DNA of 41,400 bases from Catenaria anguillulae PL171 (Eukaryota > Blastocladiomycota > Blastocladiomycetes > Blastocladiales > Catenariaceae). The notes beneath the pieces are model-generated. The model was given only the letters and a program-made list of their open reading frames with translations. It was not told the origin of the DNA and searched no databases. Below are positions 31,317 to 40,885 of the stretch, in pieces (the stretch's first letter is position 1; every line of letters starts with the position of its first letter). The position numbers and the translations under genes were made by a program. The stretch covers positions 1 to 41,400 of the forward strand of contig MCFL01000208.1 in the NCBI GenBank assembly GCA_002102555.1, written 5' to 3'.

Positions 31317-32533
31317 TCGCCACAGTGCCGACGCTTTTGTAAGTTCTCTCATGCGATTGGCCAGATATGGTCAACATTGCTCTTCCCAGAACATTGTAAC
31401 ATTGTTCAGCGCCGACCACTGTTACCCTTTGAGCATCACAAACCACCTTAGACATGCGCAATGGCCAGTGCTCGTGCGAACACCTCACGATCATTGCACT
31501 ATGGACCAGTGCGTCATCCCACTCGGCATCTACGACTTGTCTTCTCCAGCTGCAAAAAATCTGGAAAGAGCTCATGTTTTTCAGGAATTCATTCAACAAC
31601 CAGAAGACGTAAATGAAGGTTTTCAACCCTCTTTCAACCACCGCATCGCATAAAACTGAATCTCGGACCATGTCGGCAATCTCTTCCTGTCACGATCCCC
31701 TGTATTGTGACATGGTTTGTAACGTCGCGCGACGTAACCCGTCGACGGGCCAGTTCTGGGCGATGTGTGGTCATGCGGTTGCGCATTGTTTCCCGAGTTC
31801 TCCCACACGTGTACCTGGAAGCAGCCCCGTTGAGGAACACGCAGGCAGAGTGGTTTGGTCGCGATCCTTCAAAGAGCAGCCCGCCCCCAATTGTTTTCGC
31901 TCTCTTACGACCAATTTCGCTTTGTCCTGACAGTAAAGACTCGTGTTCTTTTCGCTGTTTCCAGGTCCGTCATCTACTCTGTGACCGTTGGCCACGTCGT
32001 CATCTTTCTCCTCCGTCTCGCGCTCGTCAGTCACCCTTTTCATGTTTGTACATAAACCCATCGGACCCCCGTCCACGTTCTCCCTCTCTGTACCTTTGAG
32101 TTGATTATCTTGTTTTCTCCCTACTGCGGATCCTTCTTGTCCTTGAGTATACACACTCTTCTGTCTTGGGAATCTCCCTCATGAGCATTTGCCAGCCTCC
32201 CTTCTGCCGATCCGTTATACTTCCTTTTTCATTTGTGCGCCAGGCGTTTGGTTGCGAAGCGACCCACTGTTGGGTCTTGAGGATATCACTACAGCCAGGT
32301 GGGAATGCCTGTTCCCCTCCAGAAAAAGAAAACCAAGACCTCCTTGTTTTCCCGGATTTCCCAGGAAACACACACAAGGAATACAAGACGAGACGTTTAT
32401 GGATCGGAAACGAACCTGTTGTCAGATCTCGTGTCGCCACGACTTCTTTCGTCAAAAAGAATACCGTCATTGACAGACACATCGACATCTTGACCACGGC
32501 GGATCCACAACTCAGAGAAATCGGTCCAAAGCA
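31317..32533. other. 1.2-kb intergenic region, no gene seen
   Basis: This stretch separates the two module-protein paralogues. Open frames on both strands stay below 135 codons and show no domain or paired splice sites. A perfect 14-bp palindrome lies at 31722-31735. A diverged third copy was looked for by eye (WPxGIQ, KLKG) and not found. Confidence 0.5.
31722..31735. promoter_or_regulatory. 14-bp perfect palindrome ACGTCGCGCGACGT
   Basis: A CG-rich perfect inverted repeat stands in otherwise unstructured intergenic DNA about 800 bp before the second module gene. It could bind a dimeric regulator, but no transcription factor site is known to me with this exact sequence. Confidence 0.25.
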
Positions 32534-33505
32534 ATGAATCCAAAATCAAGCAAAGCTGCCGACGCAGATGCCACGTTTTATAACCTCACCGCCAACGACG
32601 CTCCAGCTCCGAGCTACAATGCAACTGACCCCGTGGCCGCTGCACCTCCTCCCTCGTACGACGATGAGGACAGTACGGCCACTATCTCATTGCATTCCAA
32701 CGATACCATACACCTGTTTGGCTGCGATGCGGCAACCGTAAACCGTGTACGGGTCGAAATCGTTCGAGTGTGGCCTCGCGGGATTCAGGAAGAGGGCGAG
32801 TCCAAGTTTGGGAAGAGTGCCATTTACAAGTTCAAACTCAAGTATGATGTGTTTTTCCAACTGTGCTTGGCGCGCTTGGTTGTTTTGCACTCAAAAATTG
32901 TTTGTAGAGGTTATCCGTGGTTGGGGCAATTGGACGAGGCCGTTCATTCAAGGCAACTTGTGTCAGGGATCTTTCGCAGCATGCTCGAGTCTGGCTGGCG
33001 GTTGCTAGCTCCATTGGATTCAATTCACCGGGATTTGAACAGGCCGTCGCTCGCATTTTTGCGCTCAACCCCCATTCGCCTCAGTTCACCATCGGATTTG
33101 TTTTCGATTTCGTTCAACGAGCTAGACCTGCTTCGAGTGATTGGGGCACCTCCTGAAATTCAGGCAGTTGTCCACCAGACAATTGTCACGTACTGGCCGT
33201 CCGGGATTCAAAAGGCCAACGAGCATCATGGCGCGCAACAATACAAGCTTAAGGGGTATGCCATGCAACATTTCTTGCTCCATTTTCCATTTTTGCAGCA
33301 ACGCTGATTGACAAGTGCGGTGCATAGCTATCCTTGGTGCTCAGTGGAAAAGACCGAGACGATTCATTCACAAATCCTGCTGACGCAGCTTTTGGCACGG
33401 CTCCGGAAAATGGGATATCACATGTTTGCTTCCTTGAATGTTTCCGGACAGTCGGACAGACCCGACTCGTGGTTCCTCGTTAAAGTCCTTTCTGCTGAAT
33501 TCTAG
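32534..33505 (+). CDS. uncharacterised two-module protein with PPSY motif, copy 2
   Basis: Three exons, 32534-32841, 32908-33255 and 33328-33505, encode 277 aa. It is a tandem paralogue of the gene at 30404. The N-terminus again has PAPSYN..APPPSYDDE with a PPSY motif. Module 1 shows RVWPRGIQ, YKFKLKGYPW, SRQLVSGIFRSMLESGWRLLAPLD and LAFLRS. Module 2 shows TYWPSGIQ, YKLKGYPW, SQILLTQLLARLRKMGYHMFASLN and DSWFLVK. Both introns are phase 2; the one in module 1 lies one codon away from the equivalent point of the one in module 2. The intron of module 2 is shared with copy 1, and that of module 1 is absent there. Function unknown; a soluble cytosolic protein is likely. Confidence 0.85.
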
Positions 33506-33852
33506 TGGCACGCATGTTGAGAGTGTGCTGTTTCTTTTGAAGGTCGGGCAATTGATGCTGCCCCGGATTGACTGCACGAAACCGGCGCTGGATTCATGCA
33601 GGTGACTAGTATTTCCAAATATCAAATTGTGTTTACTGTCTTTGTTCGCATGCTTACGCGAATGTGGCCTTTATGCTGACTTATGTTTCCTAATTTGATT
33701 CGTTGGTGACGTGTCGGAGTCAGGCGAGATAAATAGCGAACTTGAAAAGCCAACGGGTCCCACCGATACACCAACTAAAACTGGCATGGAACTGAATGAA
33801 ATCCATCATCTCACGCTCGTTTGTCTCTCGCTTCTCGCTCTCGCTCGTCAAC

Positions 33853-34714
33853 ATGTCCAGCTCCAACATTGCCACCACCCCAATCACCGTCAAGGTCGAC
33901 GTCGTCAGTGATGGCGTGTGTCCTTTCTGCTTTCTCGGCAAACGCAAGCTCGACCTTGCCGTACAGCAGTTTCATTCAAAGTATCCCAACGATCCAGCTC
34001 CTCTCAAGCTGGATGTGACTTGGCATCCGTTTCAGCTCGATTCGACCATGCCCGTCGGCAAATCGTTCCCGACCAAAATGTGGTTTGCGCAACGCTTTGG
34101 CCCACACTGGGATGGGTACAAGCACGTCATGAAGGTTGGCGCTCAAGTCGGCGTCAAGTTCGACTTTGATGGCGAGATCGGGAGCACATTCGATTACCAC
34201 CGGGTACGAACGTCTTCATAGGTTTTCGCAGCCAACGCGCTCCAAGGCTGACCACCGTTTCTCAATACTTGGATCTATTCAGCTCCTTCGTCATGTCGTT
34301 TCCGAGCACGGTTCCCATGTCCAAAACCAGTTGGCTGAGCTCTTGTTTACCGAGCATTTCGAAAACGGCCGCTCTTTGGCCGAGCACAAGACGTTGCTGG
34401 ATGCAGCTGTCGCCGTTGGTCTTGATCGCGCCAAGCTTGAAGCCTTCTTGGCCTCTGACGCGGAATCCGAGGCTGTACGCTCCGAGGTTTCGCGGGCAAA
34501 GGCCAGAGGAATCCGCGGCGTTCCCGACTTCTCGGTCGAAGGTGGGCGTTGGGCTGTTCACGGTGCTGAAGAGCCAGCGACTTGGTTGCGCATTTTCGAA
34601 AAGATTCGTTCCGAGCGAATGGCTGGTTTTTTGCCGCACGTCAACGCGGACGACAAGGAACATTCTGTTGCAAAGGATGCGTGCAAGTGGGAGGATGGAA
34701 AGCAAACTTGTTGA
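33853..34714 (+). CDS. DsbA-family (FrnE-like) thiol oxidoreductase
   Basis: Exons 33853-34203 and 34283-34714, with a 79-bp phase-0 intron, encode 260 aa. A thioredoxin fold with helical insert is indicated by the N-terminal strand VKVDVVSDGVCPFCFLGKRKL, whose CPFC is the redox pair. Further FrnE-type blocks are TWHPFQLDSTMP, STFDYHRLLRH, LAELLFTEHFENGRSL and the cis-Pro loop GIRGVPDFSVEG. The family includes bacterial FrnE and 2-hydroxychromene-2-carboxylate isomerase relatives, acting as disulfide or glutathione-linked oxidoreductases. An in-frame ATG at 33796 would add MKSIISRSFVSRFSLSLVN, which looks like a mitochondrial presequence, so the protein may be 279 aa and dual or mitochondrial. 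The exact substrate is unknown. Confidence 0.9.
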
Positions 34715-34834
34715 GAGCGAGCAATCCTTTTGTCTCTTGCCCAGAAATGTAATCATTAATCGCACTGATTCATGCGCGGGATATGAATGCCATTCAAGCA
34801 TGTCAGTGGGACATGCGATCCTGCCACACCCCCG

Positions 34835-35555
34835 CTACTGGTCAAACGCATCTTTGTCCGCTTTGGCACTCGCACCACCAACCTCTTGCACCCCCTTGCT
34901 CTTCTTCCCCCCAGCCGCCGATGGTCCCTTCTTGTTCTTTTGCTGGCGCTTGAGCTTCTTTCTGCGTTCCTCAGCCTCCTTGAGCGCCCGCTTACTCAAC
35001 GGGCCATTGATTTGATCGTCGAGTCGTTGCTTGAGGAGCTTTCGCGCAATACGCCGGTTGTCGGATAGAGACCGGGTTTCGTGACATCGGACTTGAATGC
35101 CCGTAGGCCGATGTGTGAGGACTACACAGTTGGATGTCTGTGTGGTCGGAGTCGGTGAGCGAGATGATTGAGCGGACAATGTAACTTGATGCACTCGTCA
35201 GGACCTTGTTGACTTTCTGGCCGCCGTTGCCTCCGCCACGAATGAATTTCTCGTCCAAGTCGTCTTCGTTGAGATCGATTGGGACAGGCTTCTTGGGAGC
35301 TTTAGGTGAACTGGACTCGATATCGGCCGCCGGCCGTGATTGGGTCTGCGTAACGCTTGCATTTGGGCTTGGTGGCGCCAACGGAGCGGTTGCGAATGGT
35401 CGAGCCAGTCTTGCGCTAGCAAGACATGGTGAACTGTGCAGCGGAACCGAAATGGGCGCCACAGCCAACTTGCGCTGGGCGGCAGGACATGGCCGGGATA
35501 CGTTGCGAAAAGTAGCCAAGGCCAGCGTTTGGAACGGTCGGACGAGTGCATTCAT
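34835..35555 (-). CDS. mitochondrial class I release factor homologue (MTRFR/C12orf65-like)
   Basis: Exons 35555-35205 and 35137-34835, with a 67-bp intron, encode 217 aa. The first 40 residues are basic and hydroxylated without acids (LVRPFQTLALATFRNVSRP), a mitochondrial import signal. The catalytic domain starts EDDLDEKFIRGGGNGGQKVNK; its GGQ loop reaches the peptidyl-transferase centre and triggers peptidyl-tRNA hydrolysis. Splicing at VNK|TSNCVVL restores NKTSNCVVLTHRPTGIQV, then CHETRSLSDNR, matching MTRFR (C12orf65). The C-terminus is a long Lys/Arg-rich helix (EERRKKLKRQQKNKK) that in this family binds the ribosome. There is no codon-recognition domain, so it probably acts in rescue of stalled mitoribosomes rather than in normal termination. 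Confidence 0.9.
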
Positions 35556-35828
35556 GTTTGTACGGTTGCTTTCGTTCAACGCTTGGGAAGCGAGTCAATG
35601 CCGCCAGCAACCAGGAAACGAAAGGAACGGCAAACATGAAAAAGTTGCATGGTAGGTACAGTAAAAGAAACGGCAAAATAGTCAGCTCCACCCAGCCCAA
35701 ATATTTGGGAGAATGGAGCGCTGTGATGAACGATACATACGAAAAAATGTAGACAACACGTCATGCAATCATTACAAAATGAGATGAATTGCGCAAATGC
35801 AAACCCCAAAATCAGGCACATTAACAAC

Positions 35829-38233
35829 CTAGTTCATGAGGGCAATAGCAGCCACGGCGCCAAATACGCCCGTGACGGCCCACGATGCCGACTTTGTGGC
35901 GGCCGACTTTTCGGCCTTTTGGACCGTGGCCACAGTCGAGTTGTCGTTGCCCTGGACCTCGGTCGTGTACAAGGAGCCGAGCAACTCCCTGGTCTCTTCA
36001 GTCTGGCCAAACGACGGGACCCACTCGCCGGCCTTGACCTTGGCCTCCACCTTCTTTTCAATCTTGCGCATGTACTCTTGGCACTGCTTGACGCGCTTCT
36101 CGCTGTAGCCCATGTTCTTGATCATGGCCTTGTCCATGAGCGGCAGCACACGGCCCTTGGAGGGGATCGGGCGCAAAATGTAGCCGGGGAAGTCGGCAGG
36201 TGGCACGGGATAGCCGGGCTTCTTGGGCACGTACACGGCGGGGGCTGCGTGACGCGCGGGCTTGCCGGGCTTGGCGGGCGCAGGGGTGATGATCGGGTAC
36301 CCGTCATCGTACGTGGCCGTGGGCTTGCCAGCGTCGGGCTTCTTGTCGCCAATGGGGCGCTTGCCGTACACGGGCTCGGTCGTGGCTGCGGCAGTCGTCG
36401 TCGAGGTCGTCGATTGCTCGTCTTGCGTCTTGGTGGCAGACTCGGACTTGGACTTGCGCTTGCCGTACGCGGGCTCGGTCGCAGTTTCGGTGGTCGTGGT
36501 CGAGTCGTGAGTCTTGGTGGCAGAGTCGGTGGTCGACGTCGACTTGCGCTTGCCGTAAGCGGGCTCGGTGGCCGTGGTCGCCGTGGCAGTGGTCGACTCT
36601 TGGGTCTTGGTGGCCGACGACGTGGTCAAAGTCGAAGTCGACTTGCGCTTGCCGTAGGCAGGCTCGGTCGCCGACGTGGCGGCCGACGTGGAGGTCGACG
36701 AGGCAGCCGGAGCAGACGAGGTGGTGGTACCAGCTGCGGTCGTGGTAGTACCTTGCTGCTTGGTCGACGTCTTGTCGGCAGCCGACGAGGACGACGACGA
36801 CGCAGCCGAGGTGGTGGTGGCCTTGGTGGTCGAGGCAGCCGAGGTAGTCGATCCAGCGGCCGAGGTGGTGGTAGCGGTCGTCTTCTTGTCGTCCGACTTG
36901 GTCGACGACGAAGCAGCAGAGGTGGTGGTAGCAGCCGACGTGGTGGTGGTCTTGTCGGCAGCCTTGGTCGTGGTGGTCGTCACGGCGGCCTTCGTAGTCG
37001 TGGTGGTCGTCGTGGGCACGGCACTAGAGGTCGTGGTCGACGCAGAGGTGGTCGTGGTACGAGCCGAAGTGGTGGTGGTCGTGGTGGGAACAGCTGACGT
37101 GGTAGTGGTCGTCGTGGTAGTCGTCTTGGTGGTGGTGGTCGTGGTGGTCGGGGGAGGAACCGGCTTGGGGTTGAGCGCACCAGGGGGCAGGTACTGGTAG
37201 CAGAGCTCTTCACGGTTGGCCACCGACGCGCCCGTCAACGAACCGTAACCAGGCAAGGGCTTGGAGCCGAAATCGTGGCTGCCGGGGTGCAACTCTTGCC
37301 AGCGCGACCAAATGTAATCAACGTAGCCGTGGTGGAGGAAAAAGGTCCAGTCCATGGGCGAGAACGGCCTGTTCATCGTTCCCTCCTTGTTCCCACCAAC
37401 GAAAAGGTGGGCAACCGAATGATACGTAAATTCCATGGAATCAGTGAATTTGGACCATTCAGGTGTGTCGCGGACAAACAAGTCGATTTCCTGGGCCGTG
37501 GGCAAGCGGGCCTTGTACGTGACCTTGTTGTCGTAAGGCTCGGGCATCATCTCCTCCATGAGCTCGACCGAGATGCGACCATCGGCCTGGAAACCACGGC
37601 GCACGCAGCCGTACTTCGTGTGCTGCAAATCAGCCAGGGGGCCGTTGGGCACACAGCCCGACTTTTCGCCATTGGCCAAGGGAGCAGAGCCACCGAGGCG
37701 CTCGGCAGAGAAGAGGTACGACTTTTCGGGGGCATCGGCATCGATACCTTGATGCCAGTAGGGCAAGGTCACGGTCGGGTCAATTTTTTGCAACTCTTGC
37801 TCGAGCTCGAGGATGAATTGACGGTGCCACGGCAAGAACTATCAAACGGGCACACGAACAGGTGAGTCGTTGGGAAACAAGATCCAAAGTGGACGGACGG
37901 GGTCGACAATGGGCAGGGCAGAGTACGTACGATCGAGTTGGCAGGCTTGTTGGGATCGTCTCCATCCTCAAAGACGGTGTGAATCTGCTTAAAGTGCTCG
38001 ACATGGAGGCGCGAGAACTCTTCGAGCTTGGACAGGCCCTCACCGGCAAAGCGAGTCGACGGCTTGGTGTTGAGGGTCTTGAGGGCACCGACAAACTTGT
38101 CCCACTCGGCCTGCGACAAGTCGCGGAAGTCGCGGCGGTACGACACGCCGTTGGCACACTTGACGGCGGCGGCATCGGCGACGCCAGCAGTGGCAATGAT
38201 AGCGGCAACAAAGGCGGCGGCAGAGATCTTCAT
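35829..38233 (-). CDS. secreted GPI-type tyrosinase with Thr-rich stalk
   Basis: Exons 38233-37931 and 37838-35829, with a 106-bp intron, encode 770 aa. A signal peptide (MKISAAAFVAAIIATAGVADA) leads to a type-3 copper domain. The CuA half has H77, H85 and, after splicing, FLPWHRQF; the CuB half has HSVAHLFVGG and FFLHHGYVDYIWSRW. Such enzymes oxidise phenols to quinones, often for melanin. From about residue 305 a Thr/Ser/Ala stalk of about 160 residues (likely O-glycosylated) runs into a region with four EP(A/V)YGKR peptides, then a Pro-rich part and a second ordered stretch (PGYILRPIPSKGRVLPLMDKA). The end is a hydrophobic tail typical of GPI anchors. The dibasic KR sites could be cut by a Kex2-like protease. 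Confidence 0.93.
36357..36665 (-). repeat. four spaced EP(A/V)YGKR peptide repeats in the tyrosinase
   Basis: Copies lie at 36645-36665, 36546-36566, 36456-36476 and 36357-36377, starting 99, 90 and 99 nt apart. Three read EPAYGKR and the last EPVYGKR. Between them are Ser/Thr-rich spacers with a recurring SATKT(Q/H) piece, so the true repeat unit is about 30-33 residues. Confidence 0.9.
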
Positions 38234-39000
38234 GGTTGCAGTGTTTGTGTGTTGCACGGTCTATGGGGTCTATGAGGTGATGGCTGCTAGATTTCGTGCG
38301 GGAGATCGAGCAGACGGCGAGGTTGTGTTCGTCGTGGCAGGTCTATGATACAGTACATGTGTAGAGGAGAGAGAGCAAATTTTAGGGAAGCTGCGGGCGG
38401 CGACCGAGGTATTTTCACTCTCGGTGGCGGCATTTTGGCTCTCTCTCTTGGCAGAGGGAGACGGCAGAACAAGACCACGTGGGACATTCTTGCATGCAAT
38501 CCATCAATGTCTCGCAATTGTCGAAAAACGTGGATCCATCCAATGCGCCATTAAATCTGCATCAGATTGAGTCGCGGGAGGGACTTGAAACACAGCGATG
38601 GCGTCGGCGTTTGGCCAATGACTGATCAACGTAAAACATGTTCCGTGGCATTGTCTGGGCTGCCGATCTGCTGGAAGTGAGTCGCAGCCAGGCAACCGAT
38701 CACGTGACAGACACGTTGTGTGGTCTCCAGTCCCAGCCTCCGCCCGCCCCTCCAGCAAACACAAGCTCAGAGCTCAGGCCAGCCCAGCTTGGGACCCGAG
38801 ACAGGCACGGAATTGCTTCACTCTTCCGACATTGTACGTTGGTCCCCTACCATACCGGTGAGTGCGACCACTGCCATGCTTTGCTGCGCACTGCCGGCCA
38901 CCATCACTACCACCACCACCGAAAACGCCGAAAACGAACGCTGACTTTGACCATTGACGACCTACCACTAGATATCCTCGTCGAAATCACCATTTCCACC
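38234..39000. promoter_or_regulatory. divergent upstream region, tyrosinase / RPLP1
   Basis: These 767 bp separate two outward-facing start codons. The frame of RPLP1 stays open upstream to about 38638, but that stretch shows no ribosomal protein similarity, so it is taken as 5' UTR and promoter. A CCACCAC-rich run lies at about 38900-38920. Confidence 0.45.
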
Positions 39001-39528
39001 ATGTCGATCAACGAACGTGCCATCACCTACGCCGCCTTGATCCTCGCCGACGAGGGCATCGAGATCACCGTTCGTATTGCCCACTCTCCACCATTTGTTC
39101 CCCATGCCAATCACCATTTTCTGACTTTTCGCCAATCGCAATCGTTTCAATCATTCATTCTAGGCCGACAAGCTCGCGACCATCACCAAGGCCGCCGGCG
39201 TCGAGGTTGACTCGATCTGGTTCTCGCTCTTTGCCAAGGCCCTCTCGACCGTGTCCATCACCGACCTCCTCAACAACGTCGGCTCTGGTCTGTCTCTTCT
39301 CTTTTCCTGTCCCGCCGTTCCTTGAATCCTCTTGGTTTCCAAATTTTGTTGACACTTGATTGTGCCACCGTTCTTCACTTTACAGGCCCCGCCGCCGGCT
39401 CTGCCCCCGCTGCCGCTGCCGGTGGTGCCTCGTCTGGCGCCGCTGCCGCCGAGGCTGCCCCCGCCGCAAAGGAGGAGGAGGCCAAGGAGGAGTCTGATGA
39501 GGACATGGGCTTCGGTCTCTTCGACTAA
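39001..39528 (+). CDS. RPLP1: 60S acidic ribosomal protein P1
   Basis: Three exons, 39001-39069, 39164-39287 and 39386-39528, encode 111 aa. P1 pairs with P2 on the uL10 stalk base and recruits translation GTPases. The start [23 protein letters not shown] matches the P1 N-terminal helices. Next comes [27 protein letters not shown], where the IW..FAKAL pattern separates P1 from P2. An Ala/Gly hinge follows, and the conserved tail [13 protein letters not shown] closes the protein, the piece that contacts elongation factors and ribosome-inactivating toxins. Introns of 94 and 98 bp are phase 0 and phase 1. The length is usual for the family (about 106-115 aa). Confidence 0.96.
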
Positions 39529-39889
39529 ATCGATTTGTCTTGATTCAAGGATTCGCTGTTGGCGGGTCGCCACTGCTTTGTTCTCGTCGCCGACAAGTCT
39601 GTCGTCAAGTCGCCAAGTTTGTTTGGTCCGGGAGCAGGAGGTTGCGATGCGTTCAAGTTTCCCAGAAATAAACATTTCTTTTGTCAAACGACATTCTTTA
39701 CTTGGTTTCCCTCTTTGTTACTTGACTTGTTGCGTACGTGAGTCGTGATGAGGACATGAGCTTGTCATGCTCATGCGCTTGCATTGAGAAGCGGCCAATC
39801 AACAACACAAAAAGGAAATGGCTGGTGTATTGGTGGGGAAGAGCAAAGCACACGAACAGGCGAAACGACTTGAACTAACGACTTCCAAC
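39529..39889. other. convergent intergenic region, RPLP1 / H protein 3' ends
   Basis: These 361 bp separate two converging genes. An AATAAA stands at 39667-39672. No gene is seen. Confidence 0.5.
39667..39672 (+). terminator. AATAAA, possible polyadenylation signal of RPLP1
   Basis: A canonical hexamer lies 139 bp past the RPLP1 stop codon. It is the only one in this gap on the plus strand. Confidence 0.35.
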
Positions 39890-40504
39890 CTATTCCTCGG
39901 TATGAGACTTGTAGGCGGCCTCGTCCAGCAACGAGTCCAACTCCTTTGGGTTGGCCAGCTTGATCTTGCAAATCCAACCTGTTGGGTACACAACCAAAAC
40001 AATCAATCAGTCTGGCTATCTGCACGTCCGTCCAAATGAGAGATGCCCGTACCCTGGCCAAATGAATCCTCATTGATCAACCCGGGCTCGCCCTCAAGCT
40101 CGGCATTGGCCTCCACAATCTCGCCCGACACGGGTGCATACACGTCGGACGCGGCCTTGACCGACTCGACGGCGCCAACGGGATCCTTGACGCTGACGAC
40201 CTTGCCGACCTCGGGCAGCTCAGCGTACACGACATCGCCCAAGGCCTTGGCGGCGTACTCGGAAATGCCCATGGTCGCAATGCCTTGGCCGTCAACCGTC
40301 ACCCACTCGTGGTCCTTGGTGTACCGGCGCGGGGCTGGTCAAGGTCCAGAGGTTAGACTTGAAGAGTTTGGGCATTCAGTAGGGATGACTTGTACCAGAG
40401 GCGTAGCCGCGAACCGTCAGCCTGAGCATCGGGGTGGCGGCGGGGCGGACCAAGGTGGTTGCCGAGGCGGCGGAGGCGGCACGAGTGACAAATGTGCGGA
40501 ACAT
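39890..40504 (-). CDS. GCV3: glycine cleavage system H protein, mitochondrial
   Basis: Exons 40504-40396, 40334-40053 and 39978-39890 encode 159 aa. The H protein carries the lipoyl arm that shuttles the aminomethyl group between the P, T and L proteins of the mitochondrial glycine cleavage system. The first 36 residues are an import signal (Arg, Ser, Ala-rich, no acids: [16 protein letters not shown]). The lipoyl domain follows with [32 protein letters not shown], and [16 protein letters not shown], whose Lys is the lipoylation site. Next come [21 protein letters not shown] and the end SHTEE. Both introns are phase 1 and their splicing restores [11 protein letters not shown] and GQGGWICK. 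The length matches yeast GCV3 (170 aa). Confidence 0.96.
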
Positions 40505-40885
40505 GGTTGTTGTGGATTGGATGCGTCAGGCGAGGATCAGTGGTAGCATGGGCGGCGGGTACATGTGCCAATGAGCGTTGGGTTGGACAAGAGAACAAGT
40601 CCAGTTTCCACGTTGCGTTTTGCGATGGGGCGACTTGGATCACACCTTAGTCGTCGCGTCTGATCGGCGTCGTCTGACGGAATGGCTCGGCGTGTTCGTC
40701 CTCATCAACAGTTCCCACTCTTGTTGTTGTAAGAAAATGAGAGCCAGTAGGTAAAAAATACAGTACATTTGGACAAGAGTCGATACTGACGACAGCTCAC
40801 TACTCAAACCGCCACATTCGCCAACAGTCGCCAACGCTCGAATCACACTTCCGATCTTGTCGCATTGATCCAGAGCTCCATCTGA
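40505..40885. other. intergenic region, H protein to right-end gene
   Basis: These 381 bp hold the H protein promoter and the 3' region of the right-end gene. No open frame with protein character is seen. Confidence 0.45.

Noticed and set aside
35763-37200. Long plus-strand open frames rich in Gly/Arg or Val opposite the tyrosinase
   Set aside because: They are antisense shadows of the Thr/Ser/Ala-rich stalk and have no independent features.
38638-39000. In-frame N-terminal extension of RPLP1 with an F-box-like LPLDILVEI stretch
   Set aside because: P1 proteins start at the helix encoded from ATG 39001; the upstream part lacks similarity and the motif is a short chance match.
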